In this document: positions 47,148-55,240 of the stretch, one piece after another | Position numbering within the stretch: the stretch's first letter is position 1 | Layout of the letters: the number at the start of each line of letters is the position of its first letter | NCBI RefSeq assembly: GCF_029223195.1 | Contig: NZ_JARHUF010000003.1 | Location: 186,001 to 250,000, forward strand | Source: Vibrio sp. CAU 1672 | GTDB taxonomy: Bacteria; Pseudomonadota; Gammaproteobacteria; Enterobacterales; Vibrionaceae | Length of the DNA stretch: 64,000 bases | Reading direction: 5' to 3' | The notes under the pieces: generated by a model | What the model saw: only the letters and a program-made list of their open reading frames with translations | What the model was told of the DNA's origin: nothing | The model's database searches: none | Position numbers and translations under genes: made by a program

Positions 47148-47250
47148 GATGACTTCCTCCGCCCCTGACAAATTTAGGGGGGATGAGAGGGGATGAGAAA
47201 ATATACCGAACGGTGTTTTTTCGAGCCAGATCACCAATATAGGGAGGAAT
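47148..47250. promoter_or_regulatory. MalT boxes between lamB and glgX
   Basis: Two perfect tandem boxes GGGGATGAGA at 47179-47188 and 47189-47198, a reverse copy GGAGGAAG (about 47153-47160) and GGGAGGAATT (47242-47251). This is the clearest MalT site in the window. Orientation and spacing could activate both lamB and glgX. A weak CRP-like AGTGATATGTATTTCATA lies at about 47284-47301. Confidence 0.85.
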
Positions 47251-47439
47251 TAGTAAGTTTATTCAGTTTTAGGCCGCTACAAAGTGATATGTATTTCATA
47301 TTTCCGGACTAAATGGGTAGTATAAAGTAATTAAATTACATTGATATTTTTCGGGATAAGGTGGTTGACCTTATTAAGACAAAGTTTTTTACTTATAGTT
47401 CACTAACGGTAGCAATAAGTATTAAAAAAAGTATCTGAC

Positions 47440-49398
47440 ATGACGCAACTTCATTCTCGCCCTTATCCACTTGGTGCAACCTTGCAATCCGCTGGTTGTA
47501 ATTTCTCTATTCACTCCCCGGAGTGTAACGACATAAAGTTAGCGCTATTCTTTGACGATGGCCGCTATACTCTCCACGAGCTACCTAATGAGTATGCCGG
47601 CATTCGTCATACGTTTGTGCCCGGAGTGCAAGCAGGGCAAAAATATGGCTATGTTGTGACACACGCTGACGAACCCCTGTTAATTTCCGACCCTTACGCC
47701 AAGTCCATCGATAAAAGCCTTCATTACCAGCCCCCTTACTCAGCGAAAAAAAGCTTTGATATGCCAAAATGTGTGGTGATTGAAGACGCCTTCGACTGGC
47801 AAGACACCGATCACCCGCGCATTCCCCGCGACGAAATGGTGTTGTTCGAAACCCACGTCAAAGGCCTGACCCAGTTGCACCCACAAGTGGAGCAACATAC
47901 AAAAGGCCGTTACCAGGGGCTGGCAAGCCCTGAGATGCTCAGCTTTTATCGCGAACAAAACATCAATACCCTGCAATTAATGCCAATTGCTGCCTGCATG
48001 CACGAACCACACCTGCTCAAGATGGATAAGGTCAATTACTGGGGCTACAACCCTTATCTGTTTATGGTACCGGATCCTCGCTACGCCGAGCATGATGCTG
48101 TAACCGAGCTGAAAACCACCATTCGCGAGCTGCACAAGCACGGCATCGAAGTGATTCTCGATGTGGTGTATAACCACACCGCAGAAGGCGGCGAAGGGCC
48201 GACCATCTTCAACCTGAAAGCGCTGGACTCAAAGTTCTACATTAAGCACGGTGAACATTTCGCCAACTTTGCCGGTTGTGGCAACACGGTTGACCTCACC
48301 TACCAACCAGCACTTAACCTGGTGATGGATACACTGCGCTACTGGGTCAGTGAGTTCAAAGTAGACGGTTTTCGTTTTGATCTGGCGGCCACGCTGGGCC
48401 GCCAGGGCGAACATTACAACCCTGATGCGGCCTTTTTTAAAGCCGTTGCCCAGGACCCGCTGCTCAAGGAAACCAAACTGATCGCCGAACCCTGGGACAT
48501 CGGCCCGCATGGCTATCAGGTGGGTAATTTCCCGTTTGGCTGGAACGAATGCAATGACAAACTGCGTGATATCTCGCGCAGTTTCTGGCGCGGCGATCAA
48601 GGCTACCTGAAAGAGTTCGCCACCCGCCTGATGGGTTCGCGTGATATCTACAGTGCGGCAAACTGGCCTTATAAGCTGACGGTCAACTACATCACCTACC
48701 ACGACGGCTTTACCTTACAGGATCTGGTTTCCTACAAACATAAGCACAACGATGAAAACGGAGAGCAGAACCGGGACGGACACGGTGATAACCGCTCGGA
48801 AAACTACGGCATCGAAGGCGAAACCGATAACTTAATGATCATCGCCACGCGCGAAAAACAGAAACGCAACCTGATGGCCAGCTTATTGTTTGCCTTCGGC
48901 ATTCCACATATTTTGACCGCCGATGTGCTGTCTCACACCCAAAAAGGCAATAACAACGCTTACTGCCAGGACAATGAGACCAGTTGGCTGGATTGGGGCA
49001 CCTCAGAGCGCAAACAACATTTTAAAGTCTGGCTGGCACAGATGATTGCCAACCGCCAGCGCTACATGGTGCCGTTTATTCGCGCCTTCAGTGGTGAGAA
49101 TCGCAACGATAACCGCATTTTCTGGCGCCGGATTGACGGCACCCTGATGGAGCATGACGACTGGAACCGTCTCAGCTCAGTCGCTCTGCATCTGGGGCTC
49201 GGCAAACAAGGCGAGGAGCTGGTGTATTTGATCAACCAAACCAACGCCCCTGCCCGCTTTAAACTGCCTAATGATCGCAAACAAACCTGGGTAACCATTT
49301 GCGATACCAATGTACGTAACCTCAACCCCGGCCACGCTGAAGGAGAAGTCCTTCTTTCTCCGACCTCTATGGCGATTCTCCATTACCAGCCAAGTTAA
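47440..49398 (+). CDS. glgX: Glycogen debranching enzyme GlgX/isoamylase type
   Basis: A 652-residue cytoplasmic GH13 enzyme without a signal peptide. It has an N-terminal CBM48-like domain (1-120), then the barrel: VNYWGYNPYLFM (about 198), EVILDVVYNHTAEGGEGPT (about 235), the nucleophile in VDGFRFDLAA (about 314), the acid Glu in LIAEPWDIGP (about 349) and YITYHDGFTL (about 421). It removes alpha-1,6 branches from limit dextrins, supplying linear chains to MalP and MalQ. Sharing MalT boxes with lamB suggests induction by maltodextrins rather than with glycogen synthesis genes. Confidence 0.92.
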   Translation: MTQLHSRPYPLGATLQSAGCNFSIHSPECNDIKLALFFDDGRYTLHELPNEYAGIRHTFVPGVQAGQKYGYVVTHADEPLLISDPYAKSIDKSLHYQPPYSAKKSFDMPKCVVIEDAFDWQDTDHPRIPRDEMVLFETHVKGLTQLHPQVEQHTKGRYQGLASPEMLSFYREQNINTLQLMPIAACMHEPHLLKMDKVNYWGYNPYLFMVPDPRYAEHDAVTELKTTIRELHKHGIEVILDVVYNHTAEGGEGPTIFNLKALDSKFYIKHGEHFANFAGCGNTVDLTYQPALNLVMDTLRYWVSEFKVDGFRFDLAATLGRQGEHYNPDAAFFKAVAQDPLLKETKLIAEPWDIGPHGYQVGNFPFGWNECNDKLRDISRSFWRGDQGYLKEFATRLMGSRDIYSAANWPYKLTVNYITYHDGFTLQDLVSYKHKHNDENGEQNRDGHGDNRSENYGIEGETDNLMIIATREKQKRNLMASLLFAFGIPHILTADVLSHTQKGNNNAYCQDNETSWLDWGTSERKQHFKVWLAQMIANRQRYMVPFIRAFSGENRNDNRIFWRRIDGTLMEHDDWNRLSSVALHLGLGKQGEELVYLINQTNAPARFKLPNDRKQTWVTICDTNVRNLNPGHAEGEVLLSPTSMAILHYQPS

Positions 49399-49432
49399 AT
49401 ACTCACCTGGTAGTGACCTGCCGTGAGCGTGC

Positions 49433-49467
49433 AAAAAGCCGATGGTGAACAAACCATCGGCTTTTTT
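49433..49467. terminator. Terminator after glgX
   Basis: AAAAAGCCGATGGT-GAACA-AACCATCGGCTTTTTT: perfect stem with flanking A and T runs. Confidence 0.93.
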
Positions 49468-49489
49468 ATCTTTGCAATTTTTGCCTATT

Positions 49490-49556
49490 GGTTCATTTGG
49501 TGTTGTCAGAATTAATGAACCCATATATATTTATGAGCCATTACAGTATATGAACC
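49490..49556 (+). repeat. ATGARCC heptamer repeats ahead of the recombinase-like gene
   Basis: GGTTCAT (49490-49496), ATGAACC (49515-49521), ATGAGCC (49533-49539) and ATGAACC (49550-49556). The first is inverted; the other three are direct, spaced 18 and 17 bases, roughly two helical turns. They end 25 bases before the ATG at 49581, overlapping where the promoter should be. This suggests an operator array or a resolvase-like site bound by the downstream protein. Confidence 0.7.
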
Positions 49557-49580
49557 ATTATAAAGAGACACCTCGAGACC

Positions 49581-50210
49581 ATGACCACCTACCTCTATAC
49601 GCGTCATTCACCCAAGAATCGCGCTTATCAAAGCCAGCTTAGTGCCCTGCAGGATTTTGCTCCTGAAGCGAAACATCTTGAAGATAAAGTGCGTGGCTGC
49701 ACACCGCCGACCGAGCGAAAAGCCTTTCAGGAACTACTGAAAACGGTTCAATCCGGTGACACTGTTGTGCTTTGGTGGCTCACTGCCTTTGGCCGTGATT
49801 TCAGCCAGGCACTCCACACCATCAAAACACTGCTCGATAAAGGCGTGACGCTAAAAACTGTCTGTGAACCACTGACATTTGCCCCCGGATCAGAACAAAC
49901 ACACACCCTGATAGCTCTGCTTTCTGGCTATGGGCAAGTGCAAACCCAACACCGCTTGTTTGCTGCAGAGCAAGGTCGAAGAGCCATCAAAGATAAACCC
50001 GATTTGTGGCAGCAGAAGTTTCGTGGGCGTCCCGCGAACAAAGCCAAACATCAGCGCATCGCCACCCTACTGCTAGAAGGCAACACACTACAAAGCGTCG
50101 CAGAGCAATGCGAAGTGAGCCTGTCAACGGTAAAACGGGTCAAAGCCAAACTGAATGAGTTTGATGAAGAAGGCAGTCTGCGCCGCCGTGGTAATGGTGA
50201 ATCGTCATGA
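49581..50210 (+). CDS. Serine-recombinase-like protein, probably non-catalytic
   Basis: A 209-residue protein with resolvase fold (about 1-125) and a C-terminal resolvase-type HTH (about 150-195: IATLLLEGNTLQSVAEQCEV, then SLSTVKRVKAKL). Aligned with gamma-delta resolvase, Arg8 and Ser10 are kept (YTRHSPK). The KLDRLGR motif is WLTAFGR here, so Arg68 is replaced by Ala while Arg71 stays. The ERQR motif around Glu124/Arg125 is QTQH. Loss of these residues argues against strand exchange and for a DNA-binding role. It overlaps the next MFS gene by four bases (ATGA). Repeats upstream may be its sites. Confidence 0.85.
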   Translation: MTTYLYTRHSPKNRAYQSQLSALQDFAPEAKHLEDKVRGCTPPTERKAFQELLKTVQSGDTVVLWWLTAFGRDFSQALHTIKTLLDKGVTLKTVCEPLTFAPGSEQTHTLIALLSGYGQVQTQHRLFAAEQGRRAIKDKPDLWQQKFRGRPANKAKHQRIATLLLEGNTLQSVAEQCEVSLSTVKRVKAKLNEFDEEGSLRRRGNGESS

Positions 50211-51412
50211 ACCGGCCAATTAATTTTCGGACCATCTTATTGGCCTGTCTGATCATCAGCATCGGTCAACTCAGTATGGGCCTGGTGTTCCCTTCCTTAC
50301 CCTGGATAGCCAAAGACTTCGCTATTTCCCTCGATCAGGCGCAGCTGTTGGTGAGTATTTACTTACTCGGTTTTGGTCCATCCCAGTTTATTTACGGCCC
50401 GATTTCCGATGCCATAGGACGTAAACGGGTACTGCTGGTCGGCTTAATGATTGCCATGTCCGGGCTAGTGATGATTATCTTCTTAAGCCACTCGTTTGGG
50501 GGGATGGTCATCGGCCGCTTTTTACAAGGCTTGGGGACCGGATGCTGTGCGGTACTCGCGCGTGCGTCTACCCGTGATCGCTTCAGTGGTGCCGAGTTGC
50601 CGGTTGCCATGTCATATATTGCCATGGCAGCCTCGATTACCCCCCTCATCGCGCCGGTATTGGGCGGCTTCATTAATTTTCACTTCGGCTGGAGCATGGT
50701 ATTTGTCTCACTGCTCGGCTACGTTTCGTTAGCCTGGGCGATCATTGCCCTGCGTTTTGAAGAAACGGTTACCCAACAAGTTCCGGTGCCCTCCGCCAGT
50801 AAAATGCTGCTGCAATACCGCGATCTGCTCACGTCACGCTACTTCATGAGCTTTGCCAGCATCAGTTGGCTCAACTTCAGCCTGATGATCACCACGGTAT
50901 CGGTGATGCCGTTTATCATGCAAAACCAAATCGGCATGACGTCAGACGAATATGCCCTCTGGGCGCTGATCCCGGCTCTGGGTATGTTAGCCGGCACCAC
51001 GTTATGCAACCGGATGCGAACAAAGATCGGTACTAAGAACATGCTGCTGTGTACGCCGCTTCTGCACGCCTGCGCCGCCGTTTGGCTGTTCTTTTGCCCG
51101 TTAGAGCCACTGGCTTTAATGCTCGGGCAACTGCTGATGATCTTCGGCAATGGTATCGCCCTCCCCTGTGCTCAGGCGATGGTCATGCAGCCCTACAAAA
51201 CACAGGCCGGGGCAGCAGCAGCCATGTCCGGCGGAGGACAAATGGTGGTTTCGTCGCTGGTCAGTATGGGGCTGGTTCAGCTTGGGCTGAGCCAGGCATG
51301 GCATCTATCGCTGGTGATTGTGCTGTTTGCCCTCATGACACTGGGCAACATCCTGCGCGGTTTCAAAGCCGCGACCGCGACCGAACTATCAGGAGCCCAT
51401 GATACACTATGA
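50207..51412 (+). CDS. Bcr/CflA-type MFS multidrug efflux transporter
   Basis: A 401-residue 12-helix drug:proton antiporter (DHA1 family). Visible hallmarks are LPWIAKDFAISLDQAQLLVS, the motif A loop GPISDAIGRKRVLLVG between helices 2 and 3, and motif C-like AASITPLIAPVLGGFI in helix 5. It probably exports drugs or a siderophore-like compound; substrate unknown. The ATG overlaps the stop of the recombinase-like gene, so translation is coupled and that protein is the likely regulator. No terminator directly follows; the next one is at 51657. Confidence 0.88.
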   Translation: MNRPINFRTILLACLIISIGQLSMGLVFPSLPWIAKDFAISLDQAQLLVSIYLLGFGPSQFIYGPISDAIGRKRVLLVGLMIAMSGLVMIIFLSHSFGGMVIGRFLQGLGTGCCAVLARASTRDRFSGAELPVAMSYIAMAASITPLIAPVLGGFINFHFGWSMVFVSLLGYVSLAWAIIALRFEETVTQQVPVPSASKMLLQYRDLLTSRYFMSFASISWLNFSLMITTVSVMPFIMQNQIGMTSDEYALWALIPALGMLAGTTLCNRMRTKIGTKNMLLCTPLLHACAAVWLFFCPLEPLALMLGQLLMIFGNGIALPCAQAMVMQPYKTQAGAAAAMSGGGQMVVSSLVSMGLVQLGLSQAWHLSLVIVLFALMTLGNILRGFKAATATELSGAHDTL

Positions 51413-51656
51413 TTTCCCTTACCCTCCCACAAGCGCAGAAACTGGCGCGGGAAAACCTGTTTACGCCGGACGATATCCTGTTTTCGAGCGTCACGGCTTT
51501 CAAAAGGATGACCAACTCACCTCGCGCGTGCTGCCAGCACTGAATAAAGTAGGTTTCGTTTTCACCATACTGTTCAGCGATACAGGCTCTAACGGGTTCG
51601 TGACCAGTAAGACTGAAAATACAGCCATGCCCACTCACCACGCCTCAACCCAGCAC
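51413..51656 (+). other. Unassigned stretch after the MFS gene, possible gene remnant
   Basis: Two overlapping frames start here: a 44-codon frame beginning MISLTLPQAQKLA directly after the MFS stop, and a longer one (51399-51821) that runs through a terminator into the next gene's antisense. Neither matches a family I recognise. The first looks protein-like for its first 30 residues, so a truncated small gene is possible. Confidence 0.35.
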
Positions 51657-51686
51657 AAAAAAAGCGGCATTCAATGCCGCCTTTTT
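51657..51686. terminator. Bidirectional terminator between convergent genes
   Basis: AAAAAAAGCGGCATT-CA-ATGCCGCCTTTTT serves the MFS transcript and the exported-protein gene on the other strand. Confidence 0.92.
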
Positions 51687-51702
51687 GCCGTTTCAAGCGC
51701 AA

Positions 51703-53433
51703 TCATTGCTGCGCGACCTCTGCCTTTTTGCCCGTTGCGGCCTGGTAATCAATCCCAAACGCGATCCCATCCTCGGTCACATCTAACGTCATACCGCCAA
51801 CAAAGCCCTGCTGCAAGCTGAGCGCTACATCCTCCGGAACAGGCTCGCCGGTCACTTCAGAGGTGCTCTGCATGACTTCAAGAATCCGTTCAGAGTCCAT
51901 CTTGAAGCTGAGCAGCCCATTCGGGGTCAGGGGATGCGCCATCACCTGTTCGCTGGCTTTGCCTGCTTTCTCTCCGCTGTAGATGGTCAGGTGGGCATCG
52001 TTCATCCGGACAAACACATCCATACTCATCCCGCTATATTGGTTGAATAATCCGCTGACATTAACCGGTTGGTTGTCGGGTTTGATCGGCAACTGAGCCA
52101 GCTCGGGTACCAGCAGTTGCGCCGATTGCAGCAGAGTGTTTGGATCACTGGCAGAAACCGTCAACAGTGCATCCAACTGTTCAAAGCTTTCACCGTATGC
52201 AGTGTTGCTATCGACATAAATATCAAACAGCTCCATACCGAGCCCCTTCAGGCCGTTAAGCATACCAGCCCCAAGCTGAACCGACGCCGTCGGGTTGAAC
52301 TCACGCATATCACCCTGCATCTGCGCCAGCATCGGACACTGGTATTGTGGTGCGGCAAGATCCATCCAGATGGTTCCTATCGCCGGGGCCAGCTTAGTGA
52401 TATCAACCCCCAGAGCTAAACTTAAGAAGCTTTCATCACTGTTGGAATCGGCCAGAACTCCCCGGAGCGATTTAAGCGCATCAAGGATAACCCGGTTACT
52501 CGACTCAATCACAAAGCTGCCCTTAACCGAAGGCTGGCCTTGGCCCATCTGATACTCCATAAACGCAACGGACTGCGGCCAGTGTTGACCGATTTGGGTA
52601 AACTCACGATGACACGCCGGTGAACGCAACTGCTCCAGTTCAGGATCCGGTTCGATGCGACTTAGCTGCTGCGCCAGCAGGTTACCGTCTCGCGTGGTTA
52701 ATCCCTTAATGATTTCGCGGTGATCAACGTAACCGAACGAATTGTTGTTCTCGCCATATTTATCTTGCAAAGCTTTGAGCCGGTCAGTATCGGCCAGGCT
52801 GACCGCCGGCGCCTCAAGCCCAAACGCCATTGCCAGCGGATTCTGCTCGCCCAGCTTTGGCACGTCCACGGTGATGGTCAGCACATTGTCGACCACAGCA
52901 ACCACCAGCCCAATCCCATTCTGTGGATCTGCCGCATCCGTCAACTCGTAACGACGGTACTCAACCGTGCCGAGCCTGGCCTTTTCGTGCGTTACACCAT
53001 TCATCAGTTCTTGATGGTCAAGTGTCTTCCACAGCGCCGCCGGGCTTTCAATCGGTAACTTATACACCGGCACCAGGCCCAGCGTGTAAAACAGCGGGTT
53101 GATGCTGTCGCCGGTACCGAAATACGCCTTAAGCGACTCCGGCGATGCCGCACTTTCCAGATACCCGTCCAGCAAATTGAGTACAAACGCCTGCTGTGGC
53201 GTCAGCTGCTGGAGGGCAAACAGCTCAGCAATGGAGCCCTGACTGGTGACCCCAAAGGCATTGAGGAACTCATAATGGTTAAACGCCTCAGTCTGGTAAG
53301 CCACCATCAGAGAATCAGCTGGCACTTGCGCCAACAGCGAGTCTGAGGTGTCCTGAATCACGCTCTTCTGGTACAGGTAACCGGCGGTTCCAGCCGCAAC
53401 GACCACCGCGGTCGCCAATAGTAGTTTTTTCAC
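51703..53433 (-). CDS. Membrane-anchored exported protein of unknown function
   Basis: A 576-residue protein with an N-terminal hydrophobic segment (about 3-21, KKLLLATAVVVAAGTAGYLY) and the rest predicted outside the cytoplasm. I recognise no named domain. It begins with DTSDSLLAQVPADSLMVAYQ, a start style seen in bacterial DUF3352-like proteins, and contains repeating alpha/beta stretches but no catalytic motif. The two mature cysteines (SPACHREF, YQCPM) may pair. The GTG start at 53433 is chosen because CGGAG lies six bases upstream. Monocistronic. Confidence 0.75.
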   Translation of the reverse strand: MKKLLLATAVVVAAGTAGYLYQKSVIQDTSDSLLAQVPADSLMVAYQTEAFNHYEFLNAFGVTSQGSIAELFALQQLTPQQAFVLNLLDGYLESAASPESLKAYFGTGDSINPLFYTLGLVPVYKLPIESPAALWKTLDHQELMNGVTHEKARLGTVEYRRYELTDAADPQNGIGLVVAVVDNVLTITVDVPKLGEQNPLAMAFGLEAPAVSLADTDRLKALQDKYGENNNSFGYVDHREIIKGLTTRDGNLLAQQLSRIEPDPELEQLRSPACHREFTQIGQHWPQSVAFMEYQMGQGQPSVKGSFVIESSNRVILDALKSLRGVLADSNSDESFLSLALGVDITKLAPAIGTIWMDLAAPQYQCPMLAQMQGDMREFNPTASVQLGAGMLNGLKGLGMELFDIYVDSNTAYGESFEQLDALLTVSASDPNTLLQSAQLLVPELAQLPIKPDNQPVNVSGLFNQYSGMSMDVFVRMNDAHLTIYSGEKAGKASEQVMAHPLTPNGLLSFKMDSERILEVMQSTSEVTGEPVPEDVALSLQQGFVGGMTLDVTEDGIAFGIDYQAATGKKAEVAQQ

Positions 53434-53889
53434 AACCAACTCCGTTATCGGGAATTTACTTTTGCCAAATCATCACATGGCGTGGCGATTTCCTGGCTAA
53501 ACCGGAATCTGCCCCCGGTCAAGTGGAAGAATGCTTATGCTTTGATTGATGTCCGCACACTCATTCCGGCATCAACCACCAACGCCCGCTTTCCATTGAT
53601 GAACATGAACCCCTAAAGATAACCAAAGCAGGCAAACCAAACCGTGAAGTGCGTTAAATTGCATAGCTATTCTCTTGTTAACTTACCCCCGAAGAGTATG
53701 GGATAACGGCTGCCGGACGACCCTCGTTCACGACCAGTCGTCACCAGACATTAAGCCTCGATTAGCATTTTTGAGGATTATTTGACTGCACATCACGCTC
53801 TGACATTTACACACTCCTAATTTACGCAACTTTTGCATACAGTCGTGTCTCGCTCTGCATTAGGGATATAAGCACACCGCGCCAACGCC
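53434..53889. other. Spacer upstream of M23 gene, no gene found
   Basis: About 456 bases between divergent genes. No supported ORF, strong hairpin or recognised operator. Promoters for both neighbours must lie here; I could not pick a convincing pair of -35/-10 elements. Confidence 0.5.
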
Positions 53890-54843
53890 ATGAAAGACCA
53901 ACTGACGATATCAATTTCGACAATTAACGGCTCCAAGCATTGGTATTTCAGTAAATCCATGCGCCGCAGTATTCAGACCAGCCTGGGGATATTTTTCGCC
54001 GCGTTGGTTGGTGGCGCGCTGCTGATCCAGCACCTCTATTCGGTTGTCGACTCCGCTGAGCTGAAACAGGCAGAACTGGCCGTTCAGTCGCAGAGCCTGG
54101 GTGAAGAGCTGGAAAACCTCAAACAGCTGAAATCCGATCTGGAAAGTGATCTCTCCGAACGCGAAGAGCGTGTCAGTTTAGTTTCAGAGCGACTGGCTGA
54201 TCTGGAAAAAGTATTAGGGGTAACCAGCGATGGTAAACCGCAAGATCTGGATACACGTTTTGACACGGCGGCGATCACCTCTCACGTACGTATGGCGATG
54301 CTGACCCAGATCCCCAGTGGCTCGCCGGTCGGCAAAGCGCGTTTATCCTCCGGGTTTGGCAAACGGATTCACCCGGTAACCAAAGTCGCCAAGATGCACC
54401 GCGGGCTCGATTTTGCCGTCAACACCGGCACCAAAATCTACGCCCCGGCTGATGGTGTCGTTGAAGTGACCCGTCGCAGTAATAAAGGCTCAGGCAACTT
54501 TCTGCGCTTACAACACTCTTTCGGCTTTTCAAGCTCGTATTCACACCTGAAAAAGTTCAAAGTAAAAAGCGGTGAATTTGTCAAAAAAGGCCAGTTAATT
54601 GCTATCTCTGGCAACAGTGGCCTGTCATCCGGGCCACACCTGCATTATGAAATCCGTTTTGTCGGCCGGGCGCTCAACCCGAGAAACTTTGTCGACTGGG
54701 ACATCAACGAATTTGACCACATTTTTACCAAAGAACGAGGAATACGATGGGAATCTTTAATTCAAACCGTGGAACAAAGAATCGCGCAACAGCTTCAACT
54801 CTCATCGCCAAAGGCTGTACTATTAGCGGAGAACTCAAAGTAG
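53890..54843 (+). CDS. M23-family cell-wall endopeptidase with coiled coil
   Basis: A 317-residue inner-membrane-anchored peptidase. A transmembrane helix (about 30-50), a coiled coil (about 55-110, rich in E, L, K, S) and a LytM domain (about 150-265) follow in order. Zinc-site motifs are intact: HRGLDFAV (His about 171, Asp about 175) and GPHLHYEIRF (HxH about 251-253). It should cut peptidoglycan cross-links. The 3' end overlaps a bactofilin gene by 97 bases, the same partnership as in shape-determining Csd1-CcmA of Helicobacter. Not LysM-bearing, so distinct from ShyA-type enzymes. Confidence 0.92.
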   Translation: MKDQLTISISTINGSKHWYFSKSMRRSIQTSLGIFFAALVGGALLIQHLYSVVDSAELKQAELAVQSQSLGEELENLKQLKSDLESDLSEREERVSLVSERLADLEKVLGVTSDGKPQDLDTRFDTAAITSHVRMAMLTQIPSGSPVGKARLSSGFGKRIHPVTKVAKMHRGLDFAVNTGTKIYAPADGVVEVTRRSNKGSGNFLRLQHSFGFSSSYSHLKKFKVKSGEFVKKGQLIAISGNSGLSSGPHLHYEIRFVGRALNPRNFVDWDINEFDHIFTKERGIRWESLIQTVEQRIAQQLQLSSPKAVLLAENSK

Positions 54844-55196
54844 AGAGTGATATCCAGATCGATGGTATGGTTGAGGGCCAGGTTCATGTGGAAGGTACAC
54901 TGGTGGTTGCGGAAACCGGCCGAGTAAAAGGCGATGTCTACGCTAAACAACTGATCATCAATGGCATGTTAGATGGAAAATGCCATGCCGAAAACATTCA
55001 GGTGTTAGCCAAAGGACGTGTCAGCGGAACGATTTGGAGCAATAACCTGAGTATCGAAACCGGCGGCAAGTTCTTTGGCGAGGCGGCAGAGCTGCCGGAA
55101 AAAGAAGTCGTGACATTAAAAACCCAGACGGCCGATACAGCCACTGAAAAACCTGTCACCAAAACAGCCAAATCATCCGCCCGCAAAACGGCATAA
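54747..55196 (+). CDS. Bactofilin family cytoskeletal protein
   Basis: A 149-residue protein with a central right-handed beta-helix (about 18-112), seen as repeating G-x-I/V-x-G-x-V patterns: LIAKGCTISGELKVESDIQI, DGMVEGQVHVEGTLVV, GRVKGDVYAKQLIINGMLDG. The ends are flexible and basic, with a Thr/Lys/Ala tail. Bactofilins polymerise without nucleotide and localise cell-wall enzymes. GAGGAA precedes the ATG, which lies inside the M23 gene in another frame; 97 bases encode both proteins. Co-translation and functional pairing are likely. Confidence 0.93.
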   Translation: MGIFNSNRGTKNRATASTLIAKGCTISGELKVESDIQIDGMVEGQVHVEGTLVVAETGRVKGDVYAKQLIINGMLDGKCHAENIQVLAKGRVSGTIWSNNLSIETGGKFFGEAAELPEKEVVTLKTQTADTATEKPVTKTAKSSARKTA

Positions 55197-55200
55197 TTAA

Positions 55201-55220
55201 GGGCACGACACAACGTGCCC
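55201..55220 (+). terminator. Weak terminator after bactofilin gene
   Basis: GGGCACG-ACACAA-CGTGCCC forms a seven-base stem, followed by TGATTG rather than a T-run, so termination would be inefficient. Confidence 0.45.
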
Positions 55221-55240
55221 TGATTGCAGAGCCCCGCCCG

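Noticed and set aside
49490..50210. Resolvase as part of a transposon or integron
   Set aside because: No transposase, terminal inverted repeats, attC-like arrays or target duplications were seen nearby, and key catalytic residues are missing.
53434..53889. Degraded transposase fragment upstream of the M23 gene
   Set aside because: A short stretch reads like KAGKPNREVR in one frame, but it is too short and interrupted to assign to any insertion sequence.
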